Counted from the stretch's first letter, positions 16,805 through 25,788 are shown. The stretch: 64,000 nucleotides of DNA from Candidatus Bipolaricaulota bacterium (GCA_022838705.1 JALHJZ010000004.1:13447-77446); one strand, 5' to 3'. Notes: generated by a model from the sequence alone, not told the origin. Numbers and translations are program-made.

Positions 16805-17308
16805 ATGGCACCCAAATCGGATGCAGTGGAAGAGGGAATGCGGGAGGTCGAAGTGGGGCGCGTGCTCCGGGAGCAGGGCCGGACGCTCGCCGTGGCCGAG
16901 TCATGCACGGGCGGGCTCCTTGGCCAGCGGATCACCGCGGTCCCCGGGGCATCGGCGTACTTCCTCGGCGGGATCATCGCCTACCACAACGAGGCCAAGA
17001 TGAGGCTCCTCGGGGTACCACGGGAGATCATCGCTGGCCACGGGGGGGTATCGGCGGAGTGCACCCGGGCTATGGCCTACGGCGCGCGGGAGCGGCTCAG
17101 CGCCGACTACGCGCTTGCGATAAGCGGGATCGCGGGGCCCGGCGGCGGAACACCGGACAAGCCGGTGGGCCTCGTGTACGTTGCCCTCGCCGCCCCAACC
17201 GGGATCTGGGTCGAGGAGCACCGCTTCCAGGGATCGCGCGACGGGAACCGCTGGTCGGCGTGCGAGGCCGCGCTTGAGCTTCTCCTCCGACAGGCGAGGG
17301 GGACATGA
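16805..17308 (+). CDS. pncC: Nicotinamide-nucleotide amidase (CinA C-terminal domain)
   Basis: Deamidates NMN to nicotinic acid mononucleotide in NAD salvage. The 167-residue stand-alone CinA_C domain has AVAESCTGGLLGQRITAVPG (catalytic Ser in SCTGG), FLGGIIAYHNEAK, and SGIAGPGGGTPDKPVGLVY. A second in-frame ATG at 16838 is possible. No N-terminal competence domain is present. It overlaps the next gene by ATGA. Confidence 0.92.
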   Translation: MAPKSDAVEEGMREVEVGRVLREQGRTLAVAESCTGGLLGQRITAVPGASAYFLGGIIAYHNEAKMRLLGVPREIIAGHGGVSAECTRAMAYGARERLSADYALAISGIAGPGGGTPDKPVGLVYVALAAPTGIWVEEHRFQGSRDGNRWSACEAALELLLRQARGT

Positions 17309-18411
17309 CCGATCCCCGACCGCCGCGCTCGCGGTGGGCCACCCTGCGCTGGATCGCTCTCCTCGTCTTCATGGTCGGTGGCATCGCCCTGTTCGGGCTC
17401 CTCGTGTACTTCAGCGGTCCGGAGCAGGTGTTCGCGGAGATCGTCCGCATGGGGATCATGGGGTTCCTGGCCGTGGTGCTGTGCGTGGTCGCGTCGATGC
17501 TGGCCTGGTCCCTGAGCTGGTACACCCTCCTCCGGGGGGCGGGGATCGCCACCTCGTTTCGCCGCACCGTGTCCCCGCTGCTCGCGGGGTTCACGGTCAC
17601 GTATATCACTCCGTCGGCTTACCTCGGCGGCGAACCGGTGCGCGCCTACTGGGTCGCCCGCGACCAGGGCGTCCCCATGGCCCGGGTGATGGCCACCGTG
17701 GTGGTGGAACGGATCCTAGCGGGATTCGCCATGATCGCGTTCGCTTCGATCGGCGCTATGTTCGCGGTGGCCGCCCCGCAAATCCCGACCGCTGAAAAGG
17801 GGGCAATCGCGGTTGCCCTCGGGACCCTGGCCCTGCTCCTCATCGTCGCCCTCATCCCCCTCACCCGGAACGCGCGTTGGCTGTCGGGCGTGGTCGCGTG
17901 GGCAGCCGGATTCCTCCCCGGACGGCAGCGGGTCCTCCGCGCGGCGGCGCACGTCGCGGACATGGAGGACGAGATCCATCGCGCGTTCACCCAATACCGG
18001 GGGTTCACCTTCCTCGCGCTCGGGTTTCAGCTCCTCACGGTCTTCTTCAACTACATCCGGCCGCAGATCTTCTTCTTCTCCACCCAGCGGGCCCTGTTCA
18101 CGTTCCCGCAGCTCTCGCTCTACTTCACGCTGAGCATCTTCGTGAATGCTTTCCTGTGGTTCGTGCCCGGTGGGTTCGGGCTCACCGATGGGGGGCGGGT
18201 GGGAATCTTCAGGCTCCTCGGGATCCCGGCGAGCGGCGCGGTGGCGTTCAACGTCGTGTTCCGGTTCGTGGACCTCATCCTCGTTGCGATCGGGGTGCAG
18301 CTCCTCGTGCGGCGGGGCCTCCTCAGCCTGAGGCGGGGGCGAATCAAGGTCAAGGTGGACCAAGATCCCCCCGCAGGTCAGGGGACGAGTTCGAATCCGT
18401 CGGGAAAGTAG
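17305..18411 (+). CDS. Flippase-like integral membrane protein (LPG synthase TM/UPF0104 family)
   Basis: A 368-residue protein with about eight hydrophobic segments. The family motif TPSAYLGGEPVRAYWV is at about residues 101-116, and GGFGLTDGGRVGIFRLLGIP near 290. Relatives include the membrane part of MprF and AglD/YbhN-type proteins that may move polyprenyl-linked lipids. No soluble catalytic domain is attached. Its 3' end overlaps the convergent gene at 18378 by 34 bases. Confidence 0.82.
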   Translation: MTDPRPPRSRWATLRWIALLVFMVGGIALFGLLVYFSGPEQVFAEIVRMGIMGFLAVVLCVVASMLAWSLSWYTLLRGAGIATSFRRTVSPLLAGFTVTYITPSAYLGGEPVRAYWVARDQGVPMARVMATVVVERILAGFAMIAFASIGAMFAVAAPQIPTAEKGAIAVALGTLALLLIVALIPLTRNARWLSGVVAWAAGFLPGRQRVLRAAAHVADMEDEIHRAFTQYRGFTFLALGFQLLTVFFNYIRPQIFFFSTQRALFTFPQLSLYFTLSIFVNAFLWFVPGGFGLTDGGRVGIFRLLGIPASGAVAFNVVFRFVDLILVAIGVQLLVRRGLLSLRRGRIKVKVDQDPPAGQGTSSNPSGK

Positions 18412-19331
18412 TCCGAGCGGTATACGAAGAGGGAGTCGGTTCCCTCCCCGATCTGCGCACCGAGGAACTCGCGGCCGCGGGCGAGCAGCACCGCATCCCC
18501 TGCGCTGGGAAGGCGGTAGGTGTCGACGGCGATTCGGCTCCCCCCGGCGAGGATGACCCGCTCGCCTCCCGGCTCGACCCGGATCATGGTGGGCACTGCG
18601 CCTTCCTCAGTGCGGGATGAGGGGGTCGTGCCCACAACGAGGACCTGACATTCGATCGCGGCGGGGAGGGGGCCCACGACGAGCGCGGGCAGGACGGCGA
18701 GACTACTCGGCATGCCGAGAACCAACGCCGGCCCCGGGGCAAGGCTCGCCTCACCCCGCTCGTCACCGCTAATCACCGTCACGCGCTCCCCTTCGACCTC
18801 GGTGACGATGGTCCTCGACATTCCAAGCGGAGCGCGCACCTCGAGTACGTAGGAGACCGGGCGTCCTTGCGCATCTAGAACCGCCTCCTGGGTGAAGGTC
18901 GCCCGCATCGGGACAAAGAGCAGGCGAACCGTAAACTGCCCCGCCGACGTAAGCCTAATCCCCTCCGAGCCGACGGTGAGCGTGTAGCTCTCGTGGCCAA
19001 GGATTCCGCCTCGAACGGAGTACGCAAGTTGCCCACGGGAGCTGTACGGCACAAGTAGAACAGGGGCCGGTTCAACGTGGCCGGCGGGCGCCTCCTCCCC
19101 CATCTCCGGCACGGGTGACCTTGGAATCTGGAGATCCTCCCTTTCCTCGCGCTCGGGGGGCATAGCCGCGGCCCCAGGCGGAGGGGACGTCCACTCGTGT
19201 GGGATAGCCTTCACCGCAACCGGTTCCGGACCCTCAGGAGCTGGTCTCCATACCGCCACAACCCCACCCGCCACGCCGAGGAGGGCGAGAGCGACCACCA
19301 GGCGCCTCGGCCATCGTCGTTTCAGTCGGAT
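18378..19331 (-). CDS. Membrane-anchored protein of unknown function, linked to a MacB-type exporter
   Basis: About 317 residues: a basic N-terminus (RLKRRWPRR), one membrane segment (VVALALLGVAGGVVAVW), a Pro/Glu-rich linker, then about 230 residues of beta-rich extracytoplasmic sequence (LAYSVRGGILGHESYTLTVG), possibly DUF3108-like. No ATG, GTG or TTG lies between the upstream permease stop and the membrane segment, except a GTG at 19298 that would remove the positive charges. A perfect AAGGAGG at 19338-19344 sits 6 bases before an ATC codon at 19331, with a CTG at 19325, so a non-standard start is likely. It is last in the 21900-18378 operon. Confidence 0.6.
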   Translation of the reverse strand: MRLKRRWPRRLVVALALLGVAGGVVAVWRPAPEGPEPVAVKAIPHEWTSPPPGAAAMPPEREEREDLQIPRSPVPEMGEEAPAGHVEPAPVLLVPYSSRGQLAYSVRGGILGHESYTLTVGSEGIRLTSAGQFTVRLLFVPMRATFTQEAVLDAQGRPVSYVLEVRAPLGMSRTIVTEVEGERVTVISGDERGEASLAPGPALVLGMPSSLAVLPALVVGPLPAAIECQVLVVGTTPSSRTEEGAVPTMIRVEPGGERVILAGGSRIAVDTYRLPSAGDAVLLARGREFLGAQIGEGTDSLFVYRSDYFPDGFELVP

Positions 19332-19368
19332 GGCCTTCCTCCTTGAGCAGGAGGCGAACGCGGCCCGC

Positions 19369-20619
19369 CTATTCGTAGCGGAGCGCGTCCACCACCGGCA
19401 GCTTCGCCGCTCGCCACGCGGGCCACAGGCCGGCAACCGCGCCGAGGGCAAATGCCCCGGCCAGCGTGGCCACGATCAGCGACGGGCTCACGACCACGGC
19501 CACCCGGACATCGAAGATCCGCCCGATCACGGCCGAGGCCAGGGAACTGACCCCAAGCCCCAAGAGCGTGCCCACGATCCCACCCACGAGCCCCATCAGC
19601 CCCGACTCGATCAGGAAGATGGACAGGATATGGCTGTTCTTCGCCCCGACCGCCTTCATGATCCCGATCTCCTTCGTGCGCTCGAGGACGGAGGTGTACA
19701 TTGTGTTCATCACCCCCACCCCCCCCACGAGGAGGGAGATCCCGGCGATCCCGGCCAGGAACGCGCTCACAGTGGAGGTCACCGTCCCGATCGCGCTGCT
19801 GATGTCGCTGTAGGTCACCGCGGTCACCTCCGACCCCCGGGCTCGCAGCTCCACCTGCACCCGCGCGGCGACCTCGTCCACATCGCGCCCCGGTTCGGTG
19901 CGCACGAGGGTGGTGAGCACGTCGTTGGCTGGTCCCCACAGGAGGTCCATCGTGCCATAGGGGACGTAGATCGTATCGCCGCTTGGCGAGATCCCAGAGG
20001 TAAACCCTTGTTGTGACGGTTCAGCGGTCGGGGCTACGATCCCGATCACTGTGAGCGTGAGCTCCGGCTTGTCCCCATCCCCCGCGATCACGATGGTCTC
20101 TCCCACCTCCACATGGAGTCGGGTCGCCACATCCTTCCCCAGCACCGCGACGAGGGTCTCGTCCTCACCGAACAGGCGCCCTCCCGGTTCGAGCTCGAGC
20201 GAACCAATGAACGCCGGGAACGACGTGACGAGCTCGGGGGAGAGGCCCAGGACGGGGAGGAACCCTTGGGTCACGCGTCCATCCGGGCCGGCCTGTCCCT
20301 CCACAAACGCCGTGCGCTGCCGCACCGCCGCGGCCGTGGCCACACCATCCACCGTGCGCAACCACTCGAGGTCAAGCATGTACTGAGCGAGGCCGTTACT
20401 GCGCCCGGAATTGGACATCTGCCGCGGGGCGAGCAGGAACGTGTCCACGCCGAACACCTTGGCTACCTCGTCATTGACAGTCCGCTCGAGGCCCAGCCCA
20501 ATCGAGATCAGGGCGACCACGGCCGTAATCCCGATGAAGACGCCGATCACGGTCAGCCAACTGCGGATCCGACGGTGGAGGATGCTCGATCCCGCCAACG
20601 CCATGAAGTCACGAACCAT
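19369..20619 (-). CDS. MacB/FtsX-type ABC transporter permease
   Basis: A 416-residue permease. There is one N-terminal membrane segment (SWLTVIGVFIGITAVVALIS), a periplasmic MacB_PCD domain of about 220 residues, then three C-terminal segments with the FtsX-domain signature RTKEIGIMKAVGAKNSHILS. It works with the adjacent ATPase (11-base overlap) in mechanotransmission, lipoprotein handling or export. The secreted and membrane-anchored proteins at both ends of the operon are probable partners. Confidence 0.9.
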   Translation of the reverse strand: MVRDFMALAGSSILHRRIRSWLTVIGVFIGITAVVALISIGLGLERTVNDEVAKVFGVDTFLLAPRQMSNSGRSNGLAQYMLDLEWLRTVDGVATAAAVRQRTAFVEGQAGPDGRVTQGFLPVLGLSPELVTSFPAFIGSLELEPGGRLFGEDETLVAVLGKDVATRLHVEVGETIVIAGDGDKPELTLTVIGIVAPTAEPSQQGFTSGISPSGDTIYVPYGTMDLLWGPANDVLTTLVRTEPGRDVDEVAARVQVELRARGSEVTAVTYSDISSAIGTVTSTVSAFLAGIAGISLLVGGVGVMNTMYTSVLERTKEIGIMKAVGAKNSHILSIFLIESGLMGLVGGIVGTLLGLGVSSLASAVIGRIFDVRVAVVVSPSLIVATLAGAFALGAVAGLWPAWRAAKLPVVDALRYE

Positions 20620-21310
20620 GGGCCATCTCTTCGATCACGCGCCCGTCGCGCATGCGCACGATGCGGTCCGCGATGCAGGCCGCGTCAGGGTCGTGGGTCA
20701 CGAGGACCACGGTCTTCCCATCTGCGGTGCTCAGGCTCTGGAGGAGAGTGAGGATCGTTGCCCCCGTCTCCGAGTCGAGGTTCCCGGTGGGCTCATCGGC
20801 GAGGATGATCTCCGGGTCGTTCGCCAAGGCGCGGGCGATGGCCACGCGCTGCCGCTCACCGCCGGAGAGCTCGTTCGGCCTGTGGTGGACACGATCGGCC
20901 AGCCCAACCTTGATCAAAAGGTCCCGCGCCCGGGCGGCCCGGTTCCTCTTCGGGGCCCCGAGGAAGACCATCGGCAGCTCCACGTTCCTCTGCGCCGATA
21001 GCGTCGGGATAAGGTTGAACGTCTGGAACACGAACCCGACCTTGCGGCCGCGCAGGGTGGCAAGCTGGTGCTCGGAGAGCTCGTGCAGGGGTTGCCCATC
21101 CAGCAGCGCCACCCCGCCCGTCGGCGTGTCGAGCGCCCCCAGGATGTGCATCAGGGTGGACTTGCCCGACCCGGACGGGCCCATCACGGCCACGATCTCC
21201 CCCCTCTCGATGGTGAGATCCACCCCCCGCAGCGCGTGCACCGCGGTCTTGCCGAGCGGGTACACCTTGGTGATCCCCCGGAGGTCGAGCAGAGGCATCG
21301 CTGATTTCAT
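20609..21310 (-). CDS. ABC transporter ATP-binding protein, MacB/LolD type
   Basis: A 233-residue ATPase with Walker A GPSGSGKST, FVFQTFNLIPTLSAQRNVELP, signature LSGGERQRVAIARAL and Walker B IILADEPTGNLDS, all classic for the LolD/MacB/FtsE group. The ATG at 21310 overlaps the upstream stop (ATGA), which fixes the start. A second ATG four codons later is possible. Confidence 0.93.
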   Translation of the reverse strand: MKSAMPLLDLRGITKVYPLGKTAVHALRGVDLTIERGEIVAVMGPSGSGKSTLMHILGALDTPTGGVALLDGQPLHELSEHQLATLRGRKVGFVFQTFNLIPTLSAQRNVELPMVFLGAPKRNRAARARDLLIKVGLADRVHHRPNELSGGERQRVAIARALANDPEIILADEPTGNLDSETGATILTLLQSLSTADGKTVVLVTHDPDAACIADRIVRMRDGRVIEEMAHGS

Positions 21311-21900
21311 CCCGCGACGAACGTATACCCGACCAGTTCCAGCGAGAAGACCGTCTCCCAGCGCCCGTCCCGTCGCCGCTCGACGAGGACCCGCGGCACC
21401 GTGTACACCGGGTGGGAGAGGCTGAACGCCACGGTGGTCTTGGCATCTGGACTGCGGGGGTCGACGATCGTGCCCTCGATGCACCGCACGCCGGCGATGG
21501 TCACGGAGGCAACGTTGGTGAACGATCCCCCGCCGGGGAGGGCGTACTCCTGGCCCTCCTGGAGACGGGCGCGCTGGTCCATCAGGGTCTGGAGCGCGGC
21601 GAGGCTCACGTCTTGCCCTCCCCCGTACAGCAGCCCCGCCGCCCCGAACACGAGCCCGAACGTCGACAGCTGGTCCGCCGTCCCGCTGGCCTCGAGCATC
21701 ATCCGCACCGTGTAGATCCCATCTGCGTGGGCGATCACCTGGAGCTCGAGGGCCTGGGGTTCGCTCACGTCCTCGGCCACAATGCGGAAGGTCATCGTCG
21801 TCGTCCCTTGCGGAAACGACTCCAATTGGGCTTGCCCGAATGCGCCCCCGCCCACCGCGAACACGCTCGCCAGGGCGATCGCAGCAACCTTGATCCTCAT
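21307..21900 (-). CDS. Secreted protein of unknown function, first gene of the MacB-like operon
   Basis: A 197-residue protein with a signal peptide (MRIKVAAIALASVFAVGGG). The mature part is beta-rich without recognisable catalytic motifs (SLSHPVYTVPRVLVERRRDG near the end). AAAAGGAGGAGGC directly precedes the ATG. The operon resembles exporter sets in which a secreted or periplasmic protein accompanies MacB, but no coiled-coil MacA-like adaptor is evident. Confidence 0.75.
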   Translation of the reverse strand: MRIKVAAIALASVFAVGGGAFGQAQLESFPQGTTTMTFRIVAEDVSEPQALELQVIAHADGIYTVRMMLEASGTADQLSTFGLVFGAAGLLYGGGQDVSLAALQTLMDQRARLQEGQEYALPGGGSFTNVASVTIAGVRCIEGTIVDPRSPDAKTTVAFSLSHPVYTVPRVLVERRRDGRWETVFSLELVGYTFVAG

Positions 21901-22060
21901 GCCTCCTCCTTTTAGGTCACCGATGGAGTGATCTTCCGCGGAGAGTGGTGGCCGATCCACCCACCACGCCGCCCTCGTATATAGCCGTCCGCTGTGGAGC
22001 CGAGGAGGAGACGGTGTGGAGGGGATTCGGACGCCCTCCGGGGGGCGTGGGCGAGGCTGG

Positions 22061-22876
22061 CTACGCGTGCGAGGTGGGGGAGAGGGTGGCGATGAGGGCT
22101 CCTACGAGGCCAAGCCCGACCCCGATCGCCAGCCCGCTCCCGACGAGGCTTCCCCACACGTAGGGGAAGCTCGGGACGACATCGCGCAGGTAGGGCACAG
22201 ACCCTCCCCCTGCCCAGAGAGCCCAACAAATCACGATGTAGAGCCCCCCTCCCGCCAAACCAGCGGCGGCCCCGAGCGCGAGGAACGGGGTGCGCCGGAG
22301 GGCCGGGCTCACCCCACAGCTCTTTAGGAGCGCGAGTTCCCTTCCCCACGCGGTCGCTGTGCCTGTCACCGCACGCTGGGCAAGCCACAGGGCGAGGGCC
22401 AGCGTGGCCACGAGGGCCACCATGGCCACGATGCGCGACGCGGGCGGGACGCGGGTGCGGGCGAACGGCCGCTCGTGGTACTGGACGCCCGCCACCTCAG
22501 TCAGGACCCGCAACCGGGATTCCACCGCGGCCCGGACGTCGGGGGATAGGAGCCGCACGACGAGGGTCCGCTGGCTGATCGGGACGGGGTCATCCTCCCC
22601 CGGGAAGCGAAACGTCACCCCGTCCACCCCGGGCCACGTCCAGATCTCGCTCGCCAGCTGGGCAATGGCTGTTTCCGACGGGGCCGCGGAGAGCTGGGCA
22701 AGGAGGTACGCCTCGACGCCCGCCCCAGGCGCCCCAGGCCCGGTGGGGAGGAGGAACAGAGCGGTCCCGCTCAGGAGGACGGCCGCCACGGCGAGGGCCC
22801 ACCCGATGAGCGCCGCAGGGCGGGTGACGCTCCGCCGCAGGGCGTCTCCGATCAGGAACCAAAGCCCGCGGCTCAT
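22061..22876 (-). CDS. FtsX-like membrane protein
   Basis: A 271-residue protein with the FtsX layout: a short cytoplasmic N-terminus, TM1 (about residues 23-43), an extracytoplasmic domain (about 45-150), then three TM segments. It shows the FtsX-type sequence GRELALLKSCGVSPALRRTP. It follows an FtsE-like ATPase with a 4-base overlap. FtsEX normally regulates cell-wall hydrolases at division. The assignment rests on topology, order and partner rather than strong sequence identity. Confidence 0.72.
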   Translation of the reverse strand: MSRGLWFLIGDALRRSVTRPAALIGWALAVAAVLLSGTALFLLPTGPGAPGAGVEAYLLAQLSAAPSETAIAQLASEIWTWPGVDGVTFRFPGEDDPVPISQRTLVVRLLSPDVRAAVESRLRVLTEVAGVQYHERPFARTRVPPASRIVAMVALVATLALALWLAQRAVTGTATAWGRELALLKSCGVSPALRRTPFLALGAAAGLAGGGLYIVICWALWAGGGSVPYLRDVVPSFPYVWGSLVGSGLAIGVGLGLVGALIATLSPTSHA

Positions 22877-23562
22877 CCCGTCACCCCCGGCCGGAGGTGC
22901 ACCGTGTACTGGAGGAGGGGGGCCCGGTCGCGGGGCGGGAACCCGTGCCGCGCGGGGATATCCGGGTCGCGGGTCGTGGCGAGGACCGCCACGCCCGCCT
23001 CGTTGAGCGCGCGCAGCATTGCCACGAACTCATCCTGGCCTTCCGTTGTGAGCCCGCGGAACGGGTCGTCGCACAGGAGCACCGCCGGCTCCGGGCACAG
23101 GGCGAGGGCGAGGACGAGCTTCCGCTGGCCGAGCTCGTCCAGCGCCGATGCCGGCGTCGCCTCCTCCCCTCGGAGATGGGCGAGTTCCACAGCCCGCGCG
23201 ATGTGCTCCCTCGCCTCGGCCCCCCCGATCGCGAGCGCGCGCAGCTTGAACTCGAGGTTCCCCTCAACGGAACGCCGGTCGAGGACGACCGAGCCCTCCG
23301 GCATGTACCCGATCCGTCGCCGCAGCTCCCGTGCCCGCGGGGGGGAGAGGCGGGCCATGTTCCGGCCGAGGACGAGGATCTGTCCCCCGGTGGGGACCTT
23401 CTCCCGCAGGATGAGCTCGAGGAGGAGGGTTTTCCCGGACGAGGGAGGGCCGACCACGAACACGAACCCATCTCCGGGGACGCCGAGGGAGAACCCATCC
23501 AGGACGAGCACCCCGTCGTCGGTCGCGTACCGCAGCTCCGAGACCTGAATCGCTATGCGCAT
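22873..23562 (-). CDS. FtsE-like ATPase with degenerate motifs
   Basis: A 229-residue ABC-type ATPase. Walker A is GPPSSGKT and is intact. The signature normally reading LSGGQ/E is LDELGQRKLVLALAL, and Walker B reads AVLLCDDPFRGL, with Asp where the catalytic Glu is expected. ATP binding is plausible, but hydrolysis may be weak or lost. It overlaps prmC by 10 bases and ftsX by 4. FtsE identity is inferred from pairing with the FtsX-like gene. Confidence 0.7.
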   Translation of the reverse strand: MRIAIQVSELRYATDDGVLVLDGFSLGVPGDGFVFVVGPPSSGKTLLLELILREKVPTGGQILVLGRNMARLSPPRARELRRRIGYMPEGSVVLDRRSVEGNLEFKLRALAIGGAEAREHIARAVELAHLRGEEATPASALDELGQRKLVLALALCPEPAVLLCDDPFRGLTTEGQDEFVAMLRALNEAGVAVLATTRDPDIPARHGFPPRDRAPLLQYTVHLRPGVTG

Positions 23563-24404
23563 CGTGCGATGAGGAACCGTTCCTTGCCGCTCTGGTCGCG
23601 TTCCACCCGTGCCTCCCCGAGGCCGGGCACGCGGCGGGCGATCGCGAGGGCAGCGGCCCCTTGGCGGGCCCCGATCTCGACGAGGATCGTTCCCCCGGGA
23701 AGGAGGTGGTGCGGGGTCCGAACGAGGATGGCCCGGAGGGCATCCAGGCCGTCTGGACCCCCGTCGAGGGCGCGACGGGGTTCGTAGAGGCGCACCTCCG
23801 GTTCGAGGGACGAAAATTCACACCGCGCCACATAGGGGGGATTGGCCACGATGAGGTGGAACGCCTCCCGGACACAGGAGAACCAGTCCGAGCGCCGGAT
23901 CTCCACCTTAGACTCCAGACGATGGGCCCTCACGTTCCGCCGTGCACAGGCCAGGGCGCGTGGGCTCATGTCCACCGCGAGCACCTGCCCATCATCCCGC
24001 GCCCGCGCGAGGGCCACGGCGAGGGCCCCTGTCCCCGTCCCCAGGTCGAGGGCGCGGGGGTAGGGAGGGAGGGAGCGGAGGACCGCGATCGCCCGCTCAG
24101 CGAGCTCCTCCGTCTCCGGACGGGGGATGAACACCCCGGGCCGAACGGCGACATCGAAGTCGAGGAACCCGGTCTCCCCCTCGAGGAGTGGGAACGGAAC
24201 CCGCCTCGCCCGAGCGGCGACGAGCATCCGATACCTTCGGCCGACCGCAGGAGGGACCGCCGACCCCGCCAGCTCTGCCGGGGAACCCGCGGCCAGCGTG
24301 AAGAGCCGCCGTGCCTCGCGGGGCGCAGCGGGGATCCCCGCCGCGGCGAGCTCCTGGGAGCCACGCGCCACTGCCTCCCTTATCTGAACAGCGCTTGGAG
24401 CCAC
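23553..24404 (-). CDS. prmC: Peptide chain release factor N5-glutamine methyltransferase
   Basis: Methylates the Gln of the GGQ motif in RF1/RF2. A 283-residue protein with an N-terminal helical domain, then FIPRPETEELAERAI, the SAM-binding LDLGTGTGALAVALA and the catalytic VANPPYV. It is first in the operon with the FtsEX-like pair. It lies near ispD rather than beside prfA. Confidence 0.93.
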   Translation of the reverse strand: MAPSAVQIREAVARGSQELAAAGIPAAPREARRLFTLAAGSPAELAGSAVPPAVGRRYRMLVAARARRVPFPLLEGETGFLDFDVAVRPGVFIPRPETEELAERAIAVLRSLPPYPRALDLGTGTGALAVALARARDDGQVLAVDMSPRALACARRNVRAHRLESKVEIRRSDWFSCVREAFHLIVANPPYVARCEFSSLEPEVRLYEPRRALDGGPDGLDALRAILVRTPHHLLPGGTILVEIGARQGAAALAIARRVPGLGEARVERDQSGKERFLIARCA

Positions 24405-24466
24405 CCTACCTCTCCCCCGTACAATGGGTCAAAGCAAACGCATTGTAGCGAAAAAAGGGGGACGAT

Positions 24467-24967
24467 GTGGTACGCATTACATTCAAGGGGTTGATCCTCG
24501 CGGTACTGGGGCTGATCGTGACTGGTTGCTCGTTCCTCGGCGGCGAGGAGCAGCCGGTGGACTTCTGGCAGCCCGCTCTCTCGCCGGACGGGACGACCCT
24601 CGCCTACATCGCCAAGGGCGAGAAGAGCTACAACCTGTTCGCCCTCGATCTGGCAACGGGGCACGAGCGGCTCGTCCTCGCGCTGGAACGCGACATCGTC
24701 TATCCGAGCTGGTCCCCAGATGGGGAACGGATCGCGTTCATGTACGTCCAGGATGAGAACAACTGGGACATCTTCACGGTCGAAGTGGCAACGGGGATCG
24801 TGTTCCGGGTGACGGCAGACGCGGCCACCGATGCCAACCCGGTCTGGACCGCGGCCGGTCCGATCCTGTTCAACTCCGACCGGGGAGGGCAGTGGGGTGC
24901 GTACACGATCAACCCCGACGGGACGGGCCTCAGGAAGCTATCGTTCGACCGGCCGACAAAAGGGTGA
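24467..24967 (+). CDS. TolB-like beta-propeller lipoprotein (short)
   Basis: A 166-residue lipoprotein: lipobox LIVTGC at about residues 16-21, then three WD40/PD40 blades, two with xPxWSPDGxxIAF-type cores (QPALSPDGTTLAYI, YPSWSPDGERIAFM) and one degenerate. The GTG start follows AAAAGGGGGAC. An overlapping ATG two bases earlier gives only a 9-codon frame. A complete propeller needs 6-7 blades, so this is a partial propeller or an oligomer. One base separates it from ispD. Confidence 0.72.
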   Translation: MVRITFKGLILAVLGLIVTGCSFLGGEEQPVDFWQPALSPDGTTLAYIAKGEKSYNLFALDLATGHERLVLALERDIVYPSWSPDGERIAFMYVQDENNWDIFTVEVATGIVFRVTADAATDANPVWTAAGPILFNSDRGGQWGAYTINPDGTGLRKLSFDRPTKG

Positions 24968-24968
24968 C

Positions 24969-25643
24969 GTGAGCGCCTCGGCGGTGATCCTCGCTGCCGG
25001 TGCGGGGACGCGGTTCGGCGGCGGGGAGAACAAGGTGTGGGCCCTCCTCGCGGGGCAGCCCCTCCTCGGGCACGGGCTCGCGGCCTTCGCGGCCTGCGGT
25101 GAGGTGGACGAGATCGTCGTCGTGATCCGCAGTGGGGATGAAGAGCGCCTGGCCTCCCTCCCCCCGGTGGGCCTCCCCCTCGCCGGGGTCGTGGGGGGAG
25201 AACGCCGGGCCGACTCAGCGTGGGCGGGCCTGTCCCGGGCAAGGGGGGAGTACGTCCTCGTCCACGATGGGGCCCGCCCCCTTGTGACGCCCAGCCTCAT
25301 CCAGCGGGTCCTCGCGGCCGCGCGCCACCATGGGGCGGCCGTGCCCGTCCTCCCCGTGGCGGACACCGTGCGCCGTGCGCGTGACCAATTCCTCGAGAGC
25401 GAGACCCTCGACCGGCGGGACTGGGTTCTCATCCAGACCCCGCAGGGGTTCCGCCGGGACCTCCTCCTTGCAGCCTACGTGGAGGCGCACCGCCGCGGCC
25501 TCGAGCTCCCCGACGACGCGGCGGCCGTCCTTGCCCTCGGCCACGCCGTGGCGACCGTCCCCGGCGACCCGGCGAACCTGAAGGTGACCCTCCCTGAAGA
25601 CCTGACCCTTGCTAAGCGGATCCTTGCCGACTCCACCCCCTAA
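24969..25643 (+). CDS. ispD: 2-C-methyl-D-erythritol 4-phosphate cytidylyltransferase
   Basis: Third step of the MEP pathway: MEP + CTP gives CDP-ME + PPi. A 224-residue protein with the nucleotide-binding ILAAGAGTRFG at residues 7-17, then VLVHDGARPLVTPSLI, WVLIQTPQGF and the C-terminal GDPANLKVTLPEDL. The GTG at 24969 is chosen because the conserved N-terminus starts five codons later. Upstream in-frame starts lie inside the lipoprotein gene. Confidence 0.95.
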   Translation: MSASAVILAAGAGTRFGGGENKVWALLAGQPLLGHGLAAFAACGEVDEIVVVIRSGDEERLASLPPVGLPLAGVVGGERRADSAWAGLSRARGEYVLVHDGARPLVTPSLIQRVLAAARHHGAAVPVLPVADTVRRARDQFLESETLDRRDWVLIQTPQGFRRDLLLAAYVEAHRRGLELPDDAAAVLALGHAVATVPGDPANLKVTLPEDLTLAKRILADSTP

Positions 25644-25743
25644 GGCCGCCGGACGATCCGTTCCCCTCGGGGCGTCGTGAACCGTCGGTGGGCTGCGAAC
25701 TTTTGGGGCAGCGCATCGCAGCGGGTCCACTCCGTGCCCAAAG

Positions 25744-25772
25744 AAGGGGGGCGGGCGCGGCCCGCCCCCCTT
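25744..25772. terminator. Strong bidirectional terminator
   Basis: A 13-bp stem (AAGGGGGGCGGGC/GCCCGCCCCCCTT) with a 3-base loop between the converging ispD and alanine-rich genes. The minus-strand side continues into a T-rich TTCTTT. Confidence 0.85.
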
Positions 25773-25788
25773 ATCCACACTTCCGACC

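Noticed and set aside
21961..22060. Promoter from the TATATA-like element upstream of the MacB-type operon
   Set aside because: An AT-rich -10-like string is present at about 21978-21983, but I found no acceptable -35 at 15-19 bases on the minus strand.
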